Made by a program: the position numbers and the translations under genes | Origin: Psychromonas sp. SA13A | Lineage (GTDB): Bacteria > Pseudomonadota > Gammaproteobacteria > Enterobacterales > Psychromonadaceae | NCBI RefSeq assembly: GCF_011378715.1 | Contig: NZ_WTKU01000019.1 | Span: 22,210-86,209 of the forward strand | DNA length: 64,000 bases | Direction: 5' to 3' | The notes under the pieces: generated by a model | What the model was told of the DNA's origin: nothing | The model's input: only the letters and a program-made list of their open reading frames with translations | The model's database searches: none | In this document: piece by piece, positions 17,971-27,983 of the stretch | How positions within the stretch are numbered: the stretch's first letter is position 1 | Layout: every line of letters begins with the position of its first letter

Positions 17971-19122
17971 ATGAACAATTTTAGTTACCACAACACGACC
18001 GCAATCCATTTTGGTCAAGGTCAAATTGCAGCGATCACTAACAGCATTCCAAAAGACAAAAAAATATTAGTGACCTATGGCGGCGGTTCTATCAAAGGTA
18101 ACGGTGTTTATGATCAAGTTGTTACTGCGCTGGCTGACCATAACTGGGATGAATTCTCAGGTATTGAGCCAAACCCACAATACGATACATTAATGAAAGC
18201 CGTAGAGCGCGTTCGTGCTGAAGGGTTTGATTTCTTATTAGCGGTAGGCGGTGGTTCTGTTGTTGACGGTACTAAATTTATTGCCGCTGCAGTGAATTTT
18301 GAAGGTGAAGAAGCATGGGATATTCTTGCTAAACAAGGCAAAATTGAAAGCGCATTACCATTAGGCTGTATTTTGACACTACCTGCGACGGGTTCTGAAA
18401 CGAATTCAGGTGCGGTTGTTACGCGTGGTAAAGAAAAATTAGCATTTGGTAATCCACTTGTACGCCCTCAGTTTGCCGTGCTTGATCCACAAACTACGTT
18501 AAGCCTTTCTGAACGCCAAACATCTAATGGTGTTGTTGATGGTTTTGTTCACGTAATGGAGCAATACCTAACGTACCCAGTTAACGCAAAAATTCAAGAT
18601 CGTTTTGCAGAAGGTATCCTATTAACGTTAGTTGAAGAAGGTCCAAAACTGATTGTTGATTTACAAGATATGGAAGCGCGTACCAATGTAATGTGGGCTG
18701 CGACTCAAGCATTAAGTGGTTTAATCGGTGTAGGTGTTCCTCAAGATTGGGCAACACACATGATTGGTCACGAATTAACAGGTAACTTTGGTGTAGACCA
18801 CGGTCGTAGTTTAACCATCGTTCTACCTGCTATTATGCAAGTATGTCGTGAAGAGAAAAAAGCAAAATTATTACAATACGCAGAGCGTATCTGGAATATT
18901 ACAGAAGGTTCTGATGATGCACGTATTGATGCAGCTATCGAGAAAACAAAAGCCTTTTTCTCGGCAATGAAAACACCTGTATCATTAACTGAAATCGACT
19001 TAACTAAAGCAGATATTGATACTGCAATGGCAAGTTTAGAAGCGCATGGAATGACTAAACTTGGTGAAAACGGCACAATAGATTTAGCACGTTCTCGTCA
19101 AATCTTAGAAACAGCACTTTAA
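17971..19122 (+). CDS. yqhD: YqhD-like iron-containing alcohol dehydrogenase / aldehyde reductase
   Basis: A 383-residue group III (iron or zinc) alcohol dehydrogenase closest to E. coli YqhD, an NADPH-dependent reductase that detoxifies short-chain aldehydes from lipid peroxidation. GGGSIKGNGVYDQV (about 38) and AVGGGSVVDGTKFIAA (about 91) form the cofactor site. Metal ligands are Asp and His in NGVVDGFVHVMEQY and His residues in WATHMIGHELTGNFGVDHG. TTAGAGGAGTAAT is a strong ribosome site. A divergent OhrR-like regulator suggests induction by peroxide or aldehyde stress. Confidence 0.92.
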   Translation: MNNFSYHNTTAIHFGQGQIAAITNSIPKDKKILVTYGGGSIKGNGVYDQVVTALADHNWDEFSGIEPNPQYDTLMKAVERVRAEGFDFLLAVGGGSVVDGTKFIAAAVNFEGEEAWDILAKQGKIESALPLGCILTLPATGSETNSGAVVTRGKEKLAFGNPLVRPQFAVLDPQTTLSLSERQTSNGVVDGFVHVMEQYLTYPVNAKIQDRFAEGILLTLVEEGPKLIVDLQDMEARTNVMWAATQALSGLIGVGVPQDWATHMIGHELTGNFGVDHGRSLTIVLPAIMQVCREEKKAKLLQYAERIWNITEGSDDARIDAAIEKTKAFFSAMKTPVSLTEIDLTKADIDTAMASLEAHGMTKLGENGTIDLARSRQILETAL

Positions 19123-19208
19123 GTTTTTTGATCGCAAAGTTAGTAATGGCTTAATGTTATTAATTTGTAAGTAGAACAAACTTATCTAACGATATGTTAG
19201 ATGATATA

Positions 19209-19244
19209 AACGCATGTCTAAGCAATTAGACATGCGTTTTTTTG
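19209..19244 (+). terminator. Terminator of the yqhD-like gene
   Basis: A 12-bp stem AACGCATGTCTA / TAGACATGCGTT with a 6-nt loop is followed by a long T run. Confidence 0.9.
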
Positions 19245-19312
19245 TTTTTAGGTTACCCCCTGTGTCAGACTGGGTTTACTCTTAACCTATTTCTTTTTTT
19301 TATTTTCTTGCC

Positions 19313-19718
19313 TTTAAAATCAAAAGCCGATTAACCACGAAGGCACGAAGGGGAGATAAGGTTAGGTCAAAACCCTTACTATTAACTAATATTGTGGGTT
19401 TTCTTCGTGTCCTTCGTTCAGTGCAGCGGCTTCGTGGTTGTTTGCCATCTTTTAAAATCAAAAGCCGATTAACCACGAAGGCACGAAGGGTGAAGAAGGT
19501 TAGGTCAAAAGCCTTACTATTAACTAATATTGTAGCTTTTCTTCGTGTCCTTCATGCAGCGCAGCGGCTTCGTGGTTTTTTCTGTTTTTTTAAAATCAAA
19601 AGCCGATTAACCACGAAGACACGAAGGGTGAAGAAGGTTAGGTCAAAACCCTTACTATTATTAACTAATATTGCGAGTTTTCTTCGTGACCTTTGTACAG
19701 CGTAGCGGCTTCGTGGTT
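19313..19718. repeat. Three tandem 138-bp palindromic units
   Basis: Units start at 19313, 19451 and 19589, each exactly 138 bp apart. Every unit opens with AAAATCAAAAGCCGATT and contains a core whose ends are inverted: AACCACGAAG ... CTTCGTGGTT (19333-19439, 19471-19577, 19609-19718). Inside are further CACGAAGG / CCTTCGTG complements, so each core could fold into a long hairpin. Copies differ at scattered positions and copy 3 has a 3-bp insertion. AACCACGAAG-type palindromes are known as dispersed intergenic repeats in many bacterial genomes; tandem triplication is less usual. A 103-codon open frame across the array is a by-product of the repeat (46 codons per unit). Confidence 0.93.
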
Positions 19719-19749
19719 ACTTGTCGTCTGTGAATGTTTGGCTACTTCT

Positions 19750-19978
19750 GTGCCAGTGGATTTATAAAAAGCACCAGTAAAAGACCTTGTCGTAGTTCGA
19801 AAATCAAAGGGATCAATATAGCGATCAGTAATGAGTTTTTAGCCAGACAAGGTTTGATCTCATTAAAGGACTTGTGGATTAATATTCACTATTCATCATA
19901 AGATGAACCGCCCTGTGCGGAGCCGCATGCAGGGTGGTGTGGGAGCTGGAGGTTAGATACCTCCGACTACCCGATTAT
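19750..19978 (+). mobile_element. Group II intron remnant (3' domains V-VI, reduced)
   Basis: Positions 19907-19938 fold as domain V: 9-bp ACCGCCCTG / CAGGGTGGT, a two-base TG bulge on the 3' side, 4-bp TGCG / CGCA and a GAGC tetraloop, with CGC as the catalytic triad. Positions 19941-19972 fold as domain VI: GGGAG / CTACCC with A19969 bulged (branch point) and GGAGG / CCTCC above, followed by GATTAT at the expected 3' splice distance. Upstream, 19750-19852 contains GTGC/GCAC and CCTTGTC/GACAAGG pairings that may be remains of domain I. No reverse transcriptase ORF is present, so the element is deleted and can move only in trans, if at all. Confidence 0.72.
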
Positions 19979-20010
19979 GTGTTGCTAAGTTCCGTAGCCA
20001 AAGTAGATCT

Positions 20011-20742
20011 CTAATATAACTTTTCGAAGTCAAACTTAACCTTAGTTACTTCAAATAAATCACACTGAACAACTTCCGCATCATTTAAATTGAAAAGAAC
20101 ATAATTGCGCCCTTTAGCTATAGAGCTTTTGTAAATGATCCCATCATATCCTTTCGATTTGATAAGCTCCGATATTATTTGTGTCGGTACATATTCTGAT
20201 TTGGAATCAGATTTCGCCACAGGCCAAGAAAAAGCAAAGTCCATAGCAGCCCATACTGCCTTTATTATTTCGTCAGCAGAAGGCTCATTGAAGAAAAAGT
20301 ATGGGAACTGTTCGGAATCTGATGACTCTGAAAAATCTATAAATTTGAGCTCTCTTACCAGCTTCAATTTCCCGAGACTCACAACTAAACTAGGCCAAGG
20401 CCTAATTTCATGTATTGCTGTCTCAGCATCTGCTGCAACATATAAACAGGGAATCCCTTTAGTGTTTGCTCGTCCATCAGATGAATGTTCTGCATCAGGC
20501 TTCATTCGCTTAAATGTGTATGGAACACGCTCATCAATGTGGAAATCTGGTGAAGCCACATTGTGTGACCCAGCCTGTGCGCGCCATACAATAGTTCCAG
20601 CACTTAGTTTTCTTACTTTGGTTTTGCATGTATCTAAGATTGAAGCTAAAAACTCTCGGGAATCATTATCAAGTGGATCTTGAGGCCTAGCTGATGTTTT
20701 ACTAGCAAATCCCGAGTAGCTCAGCCAAGATTTAAAGCTCAT
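20011..20742 (-). CDS. RES-domain protein (possible NAD+-degrading toxin), orphan
   Basis: A 243-residue protein with a RES domain over about residues 45-235. The three name-giving positions are visible: Arg in TIVWRAQAG, Glu in AIHEIRPW and Ser in DGIIYKSS. RES proteins of the ParT/MbcT class degrade or phosphorolyse NAD+ and are normally toxins paired with an Xre/MbcA antitoxin. No antitoxin ORF lies on either side. Its length and N-terminal extension fit the two-domain RES proteins better than short toxins. ATG at 20742 has TTTAGGAG six bases before it, which decides it over a start at 20799. It sits beside the intron remnant, consistent with acquisition by transfer. Confidence 0.8.
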   Translation of the reverse strand: MSFKSWLSYSGFASKTSARPQDPLDNDSREFLASILDTCKTKVRKLSAGTIVWRAQAGSHNVASPDFHIDERVPYTFKRMKPDAEHSSDGRANTKGIPCLYVAADAETAIHEIRPWPSLVVSLGKLKLVRELKFIDFSESSDSEQFPYFFFNEPSADEIIKAVWAAMDFAFSWPVAKSDSKSEYVPTQIISELIKSKGYDGIIYKSSIAKGRNYVLFNLNDAEVVQCDLFEVTKVKFDFEKLY

Positions 20743-21035
20743 ATTGACTCCTAAATTAACAGCAACGCATAACAGCTTTATTAACTCACAAAATGTCATT
20801 TTAACGGTGGAAATTCGACAATAGTTAATGATGAAAATATTATCACTTTACGTTGGTTTATCTACAAAACAAAGAGGTATAGTCGACTTGTGAAGTTTTA
20901 ATCATCTAAAAGCGTAGGGCATTGTAATATTTATAGTGCAAATACTGCAGGTGAGATATATATGAACTTATTGATTATTTGAAAACATCAACTCAAATAA
21001 AGTCAGGTGAATCTAACACTTCAAATTACAGACAT

Positions 21036-21064
21036 AAAAAAACCTAGCAGTGCTAGGTTTTTAC
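21036..21064 (-). terminator. Bidirectional terminator after ssb
   Basis: A 9-bp stem AAACCTAGC / GCTAGGTTT with an AGT loop is flanked by T runs on both strands. It ends the minus-strand ssb transcript. The rest of 20743-21107 holds no supportable gene. Confidence 0.85.
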
Positions 21065-21107
21065 TATTCGACAATTTAACAAATCATCTTAAAAAGATAA
21101 CTCAACC

Positions 21108-21764
21108 CTAGAAAGGAATATCGTCATCAAAATCCATTGATGGCTCGTTAAACGCTGCAGGTGCTTGTTTTGGCTGCGCTGGTGCTGCCGCTGGAGCAGG
21201 GCGTTGTGCTGCAGGAGCCTGTTGCGGAGCAGGTTGTGAAGGTTGCGGCGCTTGTTGAGGCTGATAAGCTGGTGCCATTCTAGGCGCTGCTTGTTGTGCT
21301 GGTGGCTGTTGTGGTGCATTACCCCAAGATTGTGCTGGTGCAGCTTGTTGTTGTGGTGCGTTTTGGTAACCACTTGGTTGCTGCTGTCCGCCTTGGTATG
21401 GCTGACCTTGACCTGCGTTTTGAGAGCGAGCATCTAACATTTGGATATCATTAGCAATGATTTCAGTCTTGTAACGATCTTGACCGTCTTGACCTTGCCA
21501 CTTGTTAGTTTGTAATTTACCTTCAACGTAAACTTTTGCACCTTTTTTCAGATACTGGCCGACCATTTCGCCGAATTTACCGAATACAACAATATTGTGC
21601 CATTCAGATTTATTTTCGTATTCACCTGTTTGTTTGTTTTTCCAGCTTTCAGTGGTTGCGATTGAAAAGTTTGCCACTGCGCCACCATTTTGGGTGTAAC
21701 GCATTTCTGGATCTTTACCTAGGTTACCTACTAGGACTACTTTGTTTACACTACGGTTAAACAT
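21108..21764 (-). CDS. ssb: Single-stranded DNA-binding protein
   Basis: A 218-residue SSB. Residues 1-110 form the OB fold ([22 protein letters not shown], then [28 protein letters not shown]). Residues 115-205 are a long disordered Gln/Pro/Ala linker. The acidic tip DFDDDIPF recruits RecO, PriA, exonuclease I and other partners. It is somewhat longer than E. coli SSB (178) because of the linker. It is monocistronic with a strong terminator after it. In Vibrio relatives ssb lies near uvrA with an MFS gene between, and an MFS remnant is found here. Confidence 0.97.
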   Translation of the reverse strand: MFNRSVNKVVLVGNLGKDPEMRYTQNGGAVANFSIATTESWKNKQTGEYENKSEWHNIVVFGKFGEMVGQYLKKGAKVYVEGKLQTNKWQGQDGQDRYKTEIIANDIQMLDARSQNAGQGQPYQGGQQQPSGYQNAPQQQAAPAQSWGNAPQQPPAQQAAPRMAPAYQPQQAPQPSQPAPQQAPAAQRPAPAAAPAQPKQAPAAFNEPSMDFDDDIPF

Positions 21765-22007
21765 GTTTTTTGCTCCGCTATTTCGACTTATTTATGTAAA
21801 ATATTTGATTGTAATAGTGATTTAACTATTACCTAAAATGTATTGCGCTTGTTGTCGTTGAAAACGCTGTGTATTCGCTTTGATACAAATTGCCTATTTA
21901 CTTCTATATAAACAATCTGCTCTTTTGCAATAACAACAACTTCTAACGCGCTCTCTAATGCTAGCAATCGCTAATGAGTATATTGGCTTGTTGTTGATCT
22001 TTTATAC

Positions 22008-22370
22008 TTAATGTAAATATAAAAGTGCAAACGTAAAAGTACCAATTTTGCTCGTGTCATGGATGTTACAAATGCCAATAGACAGTATAAACCAGACAAT
22101 CATTAACCCTGTTAAGCATAAAAATAAGCCACTACTAGCAGCTAGTTTATAGGATAACCCACCCATAATACCACCGAAAAATTCACCTGAAAATTGATAT
22201 GTGCTGTAGATCCCCATAGCACTGCCTTTGCTGACTGAAGAAGTTTGTATTGGAAGAAAGATTGCTAAAGACGTTTCTAAAAAGTTAAAGCTTATAAAAA
22301 CAGTAACGTAACTAAAAGCATTAAAATTTACCTGTGTAGAGAGTGCTATTACAAGTAGTTTTGAATGTTA
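22008..22370 (-). pseudogene. C-terminal remnant of an MFS transporter
   Basis: Minus-strand translation from about 22370 reads as the last third of a major facilitator: FISFNFLETSLAIFLP, then SSVSKGSAMGIYSTYQF and SGEFFGGIMGGL, which match the tenth and eleventh helices of YajR-like drug efflux proteins. The frame meets an in-frame stop near 22370 and nothing upstream encodes the other helices, so most of the gene is deleted. The 69-codon ORF from 22217 is its tail. Its position next to ssb fits the ssb-MFS-uvrA order of Vibrio relatives, so this is decay of an ancestral gene. Confidence 0.75.
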
Positions 22371-22570
22371 TTAATAATATTGAAAACAGATGAAAATGTT
22401 TGTTTTTCTGCTTTTTACTTAACTTTTGCTTAAACATACTAGTTTATAAAACAAGGAGAGAGCGAAGTAGAGTAATGATAGGTAGTTAATTTTCGGTTAT
22501 CTTTTTTAGCGCAATAGAATGCGAAACTCTTTATACTACGGCAGTCATTTTTTATTTTTTTGGAGTTTTT

Positions 22571-23413
22571 GTGCTGAGTTATCGCCATTCATACCATGCT
22601 GGGAATTTTGCAGATGTTTTAAAGCATACTGTATTAACTTCTATCCTTGATTACTTATTACAAAAAGACAAAGCTTTTTGTTATTTAGATACACACTCTG
22701 GTTGTGGCGCTTATCAATTAGACTCTGCGCAATCGTTAAAAACTGGTGAGTTTAATAATGGTATCGGTGCATTGTGGAACTTAACTAATTTACCGGTTCC
22801 CGTGGCACGTTATTTAGATCAAGTGAAAGCATTTAATGGGGAAGGGGCGTTATTGTCTTATCCTGGTTCTCCGATGATTTGTAACCAAATGCGTCGTGAC
22901 GAAGACCGTATGTTCTTATTTGAATTACATCCGAATGAGTTTACTAATATGCGCGGCAACTTCTCTGGCGATCGCAGCATTAAAATGGCGAATAGTGATG
23001 GTTTACAAGGACTGATTGCTAATATGCCACCTAAAGAGCGCCGTGGTTTGGTATTAATTGATCCTTCCTATGAGATTAAAACCGAATATGATGAAGTGGT
23101 TGAAAAGCTAATTGCTGCACATCGTCGTTTTGCAACGGGGACTTATGCATTATGGTACCCAGTAGTGAAGCGACAATTAATTTCAAAAATGGAAAGATCC
23201 TTAAAAGCGTCAGGTATTCAAAATATTCAACTCTATGAATTGGCGATTGAAGCGGATAAAGAAGAGAGAGGCATGACCTCTAGTGGCATGATTGTAATTA
23301 ATCCACCTTGGACGTTACAAAAAGAGATGCAACATAGTTTACCGTTTTTAGCGGAAACACTAGGCATTAACGGTGAAGGTTTTTACCGTATTGAAACGTT
23401 AGTCGCTGAGTAA
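22571..23413 (+). CDS. rlmJ: 23S rRNA (adenine2030-N6)-methyltransferase
   Basis: A 280-residue SAM-dependent methyltransferase that makes m6A2030 in 23S rRNA. The opening MLSYRHSYHAGNFADVLKHTVL is the RlmJ signature. The catalytic motif IV appears as VLIDPSYE (DPPY-like) near residue 164. The start is GTG with TTGGAG seven bases before it. The length matches E. coli RlmJ (280). It is monocistronic with a terminator at 23420. Confidence 0.95.
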   Translation: MLSYRHSYHAGNFADVLKHTVLTSILDYLLQKDKAFCYLDTHSGCGAYQLDSAQSLKTGEFNNGIGALWNLTNLPVPVARYLDQVKAFNGEGALLSYPGSPMICNQMRRDEDRMFLFELHPNEFTNMRGNFSGDRSIKMANSDGLQGLIANMPPKERRGLVLIDPSYEIKTEYDEVVEKLIAAHRRFATGTYALWYPVVKRQLISKMERSLKASGIQNIQLYELAIEADKEERGMTSSGMIVINPPWTLQKEMQHSLPFLAETLGINGEGFYRIETLVAE

Positions 23414-23419
23414 GCACTT

Positions 23420-23450
23420 ATTGGTTACCGATGGGTAACCAATACTTTTC
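23420..23450 (+). terminator. Terminator of rlmJ
   Basis: A 10-bp stem ATTGGTTACC / GGTAACCAAT with a GATG loop is followed by ACTTTTC. The T run is short. Confidence 0.6.
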
Positions 23451-23983
23451 ACCTTCGAATTAAATTATTCAAGGTTATTTTTACCTGCATTTATTTGCGG
23501 CGTAAATAAATATAATAAAGTTGTATATTTGGGGGACGGAGGCTGTAACGAGTCATTTATACCTCTATCATCCTGCGATAGCATCAAAAAATAGCGGCTC
23601 TTTTTCTATAGTGCTAGATAATCCTTCGATAACCTACAAATCTTTCTTATTAAAAACCTATTAAAAGCAATGTTTTATCTTTTCATTAACATTGATAGAA
23701 ATGATTGTTCTGATGCTGATAAATAAGCTTGTTTAAAGCTTACTTTAATGAAAAAAGAGCCGTGCAGGTATAATCTAAATCCTATAAACGGCAAGTTCGC
23801 AGGTTTGCTTATTCGGAACGGGTATATTAATGACTAAATTATTGTCAACACTCTATTTATCCCTACTTTCACCCACACCATCAGCATGATATATTAGCCT
23901 CCATTTATTTTTTCATCTATTTAGCCCTTAAAGACTCACTTTTTTAAGAATACCTAAATTGACACTTTTACATGGAATAAGTC
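23444..23983. other. 540-bp spacer before alaS
   Basis: No ORF is supportable. It holds a distant inverted repeat (GCGGCTCTTTTTC at 23594-23606 and GAAAAAAGAGCCG at 23750-23762) and a local hairpin TAAGCTT / AAGCTTA at about 23724-23741. In E. coli this place upstream of alaS is taken by recA-recX, which are absent here. Confidence 0.5.
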
Positions 23984-26611
23984 ATGACTAAATCGACCGC
24001 TGATATTCGCCAAGGATTTATGGATTTCTTTGGTAAGAAAGGGCATCAAACCGTGAGCAGTAGTTCTCTCGTCCCTGATAATGACCCTACTTTGTTATTT
24101 ACTAATGCAGGTATGAATCAATTTAAAGATACCTTTTTAGGCACTGAAAAAAGAGCTTATACTCGCGCAACGTCAAGCCAACGTTGTGTTCGTGCTGGTG
24201 GTAAACACAACGATCTAGATAACGTTGGTTACACTGCTCGTCACCATACTTTTTTTGAAATGTTGGGTAACTTCAGTTTTGGTGATTACTTTAAAGAAGA
24301 TGCCATTGGTTTTGCGTGGGAATACTTAACTGACGTTTTGAAAATACCAAAAGAAAAGTTACTTGTTACTGTTTATGAAAGTGATGACGAAGCATTTTCA
24401 TTATGGGCGAATAAAATCGGTGTACCAGAAGACAAAATAATTCGCATTGGTGATAAATCACCTGATAAAAAATATGAGTCTGATAACTTTTGGTCAATGG
24501 GCGATACTGGACCTTGTGGTCCATGTTCTGAAATTTTCTACGATCACGGTGAACACATTTGGGGTGGTCCTCCAGGAACTCCTGAAGAAGATGGCGACCG
24601 TTTCATTGAAATCTGGAATATCGTTTTCATGCAATTTAACCGTAGTGCTGACGGTACAATGGAAAACCTACCTAATCCATCTATTGATACGGGTATGGGC
24701 TTAGAGCGTATCTCTGCGATTATTCAAAACGGTCATTCAAACTATGATATCGATCTATTCCAAGGCTTGATCCAAAAAGTAGCGGATGTAACCGGCGCAG
24801 AAGATTTACAAGATAAATCATTACGTGTTGTTGCCGACCATATTCGTTCATGTGGTTTCTTGATCTGCGATGGTGTGATGCCGTCTAACGAAGGACGTGG
24901 TTATGTATTACGTCGTATTATTCGTCGCGCAGTTCGCCACGGTCATAAATTAGGTGCGAAAGAAGTATTCTTTTACCGTATTTATGAAGAGCTAGTTAAA
25001 CAGATGGGCGATGCTTACCCTGAACTAGGTCAGCAACAAGAGTTCGTTGAAAAAATCTTACGTTTAGAGGAAGAGCAGTTTGGTAAAACACTAGAGCGTG
25101 GTTTACAAATTCTAGATAATGAATTAGATGCTTTGCAGGGATCTATTATTCCTGGTGATGTTGTTTTCAAACTTTACGATACTTATGGTTTCCCTGCTGA
25201 TTTAACCGCAGATATTGCGCGTGAGCGAGAGCTAACTATCGACCAAGATGGGTTTGACTCTGCAATGGCTGAGCAACGTAAACGTGCTCAAGCAGCAAAT
25301 AACTTCGGTAAAGATTATAACGACGTATTAAAAATTGAAGACAAAACTGAGTTTATTGGTTACCAAACGCTAACAGGCACTTCTACCGTGACAGCCTTGA
25401 TCAAAGAAGGTCAGTTTGTTGATAGTTTAGTAGAAGGTGACAACGCACAAATAGTGCTAGCTGAAACTCCATTTTATGCGGAGTCAGGCGGTCAAGTTGG
25501 TGATGCAGGTGTGCTTAAGTTGAGCAATGGTATTTTTGTTGTAACTGATACTAAAAAATCTGCTGATGCTTTCTTACATATTGGTTATGTGAGTATGGGC
25601 TCTATCAAAGCGAATGAGTCTGTTGAAGCTGAAGTCGATGCTGAACGTCGTAAATCAATTGCATTACACCATTCTGCAACGCATTTATTACATGAAGCGT
25701 TACGCCAAACGTTAGGTGAGCATGTGACTCAAAAAGGGTCGTTATGTGATGCTGAGAAGTTACGTTTTGATTTCTCTCACTTTGAGGCAGTATCTGCTGA
25801 AGCACTTAATAAAGTGACATACATTGTTAACCAAGCAATTCGTAACAACTATGAAGTTGTGACTAAATTGATGGATATCGAAGAAGCTAAGAACCAAGGT
25901 GCAATGGCATTATTTGGTGAGAAATATGGCGATATGGTACGTGTTGTACAAATGGGCGATTTCTCTACTGAATTATGTGGCGGTACGCATGTACAACGTA
26001 CGGGCGATATGGGGTTATTTATCATTACTTCTGAAGCAGGAACTGCTGCAGGTGTTCGTCGTATTGAAGCGGCTGCGGGTGATGCTGCTGGCAATGTATT
26101 GCAAAACCTGCGTGAGCAATTCAACAAAGCCTGTGATTTAGTCAAAGGTGATTCATTCACTCTAGGTGAAAAAATTCTACAAACACTGGACCGTAATAAA
26201 GTGCTTGAGAAAGAATTAGCACAACTTAAAGCTAAAGTAGCAAGTGAAGCGGGCTCAAATCTGACTGAGCAAGCAATTGATATCAATGGCGTTAAAGTTG
26301 TTGTTGCTTATATGGAAGGTATTGACCCTAAAACATTACGCGACAGTGTTGACGAAATGAAAAACAAACTACAATCAGGCATCGTGGTGTTAGCGACAAC
26401 AGTCGGTGATGACAAAGTTAGTTTGATTGCAGGTGTGACTAAAGATTTAACTAACAAAGTCAAAGCGGGTGAGTTGGTTAATGTTGTTGCCATTCCTGTT
26501 GGTGGTAAAGGCGGCGGTCGCCCTGATATGGCGATGGCTGGAGGAAATAATCCTGCTGCATTAAAAGATGCACTGGCACTAGTAGAACCTTGGTTAATTG
26601 AACGTTTATAA
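23984..26611 (+). CDS. alaS: Alanyl-tRNA synthetase
   Basis: An 875-residue class II synthetase charging tRNA-Ala. The aminoacylation core spans about 1-460 ([20 protein letters not shown], then [31 protein letters not shown]). The editing domain at about 550-710 carries [12 protein letters not shown] and CGGTH zinc ligands. The C-terminal DHHA1 domain ends in [15 protein letters not shown]. The length equals E. coli AlaRS (876). It heads alaS-lysC-csrA; lysC starts 42 bp later. Confidence 0.98.
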   Translation: MTKSTADIRQGFMDFFGKKGHQTVSSSSLVPDNDPTLLFTNAGMNQFKDTFLGTEKRAYTRATSSQRCVRAGGKHNDLDNVGYTARHHTFFEMLGNFSFGDYFKEDAIGFAWEYLTDVLKIPKEKLLVTVYESDDEAFSLWANKIGVPEDKIIRIGDKSPDKKYESDNFWSMGDTGPCGPCSEIFYDHGEHIWGGPPGTPEEDGDRFIEIWNIVFMQFNRSADGTMENLPNPSIDTGMGLERISAIIQNGHSNYDIDLFQGLIQKVADVTGAEDLQDKSLRVVADHIRSCGFLICDGVMPSNEGRGYVLRRIIRRAVRHGHKLGAKEVFFYRIYEELVKQMGDAYPELGQQQEFVEKILRLEEEQFGKTLERGLQILDNELDALQGSIIPGDVVFKLYDTYGFPADLTADIARERELTIDQDGFDSAMAEQRKRAQAANNFGKDYNDVLKIEDKTEFIGYQTLTGTSTVTALIKEGQFVDSLVEGDNAQIVLAETPFYAESGGQVGDAGVLKLSNGIFVVTDTKKSADAFLHIGYVSMGSIKANESVEAEVDAERRKSIALHHSATHLLHEALRQTLGEHVTQKGSLCDAEKLRFDFSHFEAVSAEALNKVTYIVNQAIRNNYEVVTKLMDIEEAKNQGAMALFGEKYGDMVRVVQMGDFSTELCGGTHVQRTGDMGLFIITSEAGTAAGVRRIEAAAGDAAGNVLQNLREQFNKACDLVKGDSFTLGEKILQTLDRNKVLEKELAQLKAKVASEAGSNLTEQAIDINGVKVVVAYMEGIDPKTLRDSVDEMKNKLQSGIVVLATTVGDDKVSLIAGVTKDLTNKVKAGELVNVVAIPVGGKGGGRPDMAMAGGNNPAALKDALALVEPWLIERL

Positions 26612-26652
26612 TAATTAAGAGTCTATACCCAACTGTATAGCAAGGAATAAAG

Positions 26653-27885
26653 ATGGCACTAATAGTTCAAAAATATGGCGGTACTTCCGTTGGCACTGTG
26701 GAGCGAATCAAAGCAGTGGCTGACAAAGTAAAAGCTACAAAAGAAGCGGGCCATGATGTTGTGGTTGTTTTATCCGCAATGTCTGGTGAAACCAATCGTT
26801 TAATTGCTTTAGCGAAAGAATTTATTGAGAAACCAAGTGCACGTGAAATGGATGTATTATTAACAACCGGCGAGCAAACCACGATCGCATTATTGTCGAT
26901 GGCGTTGCATAACTTAGGTGTTGATGCGGTTTCCATGACCGGTGATCAAATTCGATTGAAAACCGATCGCAGCCATTCTAAAGCACGTATATTAGATGTC
27001 GAAACTGAAAATCTACAAAAACACTTAAAGCAAGGTCGTGTTGTTGTTGTCGCTGGCTTTCAAGGCCGCAGTGAAGATAATGACATTACCACGCTTGGGC
27101 GTGGTGGCAGTGATACGTCTGCCGTAGCGATTGCTGCTGCATTAAAAGCGGACGAGTGCCAAATCTACACCGACGTTGACGGTGTTTATACAACAGATCC
27201 ACGCGTTGAGCCTAATGCTCGTCGTCTTGATAGCATCACCTTTGAAGAGATGTTAGAGATGGCTAGCTTAGGCGCAAAAGTGTTACAAATTCGTTCTGTT
27301 GAATTTGCAGGGAAATACAACGTGCCACTACGTGTACTTTCTAGTTTTAAAGATGGTGGTGGTACGTTAATTAGTTATGAGGAAAATAAAATGGAATCTC
27401 CTGTTATCTCTGGCATCGCATTTAATCGTGACGAAGCGCGTCTAACGTTATCAGGTGTTCCTGATCAACCGACTGTTGCAGCACAAATACTTTCTCCTAT
27501 TGGTGCCGCTAATATCGACGTTGATATGATTGTGCAAAATACATTAGGTGATGGTAAAACTGATTTTACGTTTACTGTACATCGTGATGATTATGTTGAA
27601 GCAACTAAATTGTTAGAAGTTGTTTGTACTAAGTTGAATGCTGACTCAGTACAAGGTAATAACGAGATTGCTAAAGTGTCTATTGTGGGTGTGGGTATGT
27701 GGAATCACCCTGGTGTGGCACAAAAAATGTTTGAAACCTTAGGTGAAGAAGGGATCAACATGCACCAAATTGCTACTTCTGAGATTAAAATTTCAGTGTT
27801 AGTAGATAGTAAGTACTTAGAATTGGCTGTACGCGCATTGCATAAAGCATTTGAACTAGAGTCTGAACCAAAGCAAGAAAAATAG
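26653..27885 (+). CDS. lysC: Aspartate kinase, monofunctional
   Basis: A 410-residue aspartokinase that phosphorylates aspartate at the entry to lysine, threonine and methionine synthesis. The kinase signature VQKYGGTSVG is at residues 5-14, and TLGRGGSDTSAVAIA near 150 belongs to the same domain. Two ACT domains (about 265-405) give allosteric control. There is no homoserine dehydrogenase fusion. This short type between alaS and csrA is typical of Vibrio, Shewanella and Pseudomonas. AAGGAATAAAG precedes the ATG. Confidence 0.96.
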   Translation: MALIVQKYGGTSVGTVERIKAVADKVKATKEAGHDVVVVLSAMSGETNRLIALAKEFIEKPSAREMDVLLTTGEQTTIALLSMALHNLGVDAVSMTGDQIRLKTDRSHSKARILDVETENLQKHLKQGRVVVVAGFQGRSEDNDITTLGRGGSDTSAVAIAAALKADECQIYTDVDGVYTTDPRVEPNARRLDSITFEEMLEMASLGAKVLQIRSVEFAGKYNVPLRVLSSFKDGGGTLISYEENKMESPVISGIAFNRDEARLTLSGVPDQPTVAAQILSPIGAANIDVDMIVQNTLGDGKTDFTFTVHRDDYVEATKLLEVVCTKLNADSVQGNNEIAKVSIVGVGMWNHPGVAQKMFETLGEEGINMHQIATSEIKISVLVDSKYLELAVRALHKAFELESEPKQEK

Positions 27886-27983
27886 AAATTGTGAACTGGG
27901 CACTAAATAAAAGATGAATTTAGTGCTTAGTGAGCCATACTCATGTTAACGGAAATGAAATAAAAATAATTTAGGAGCAGGAT

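Noticed and set aside
19394..19705. 103-codon ORF with a 46-residue internal repeat
   Set aside because: It lies wholly inside the 138-bp palindromic array; 138 is divisible by three, so the repeat keeps one frame open by chance. No ribosome site or known family.
21089..21437. ORFs opposite and out of frame with ssb
   Set aside because: Low-complexity shadows of the Gln/Pro/Ala-rich linker codons of ssb.
23594..23762. Inverted repeat pair before alaS as transposon ends
   Set aside because: The 12-13-bp arms flank only 143 bp with no target duplication or ORF; more likely remains of terminators or chance.
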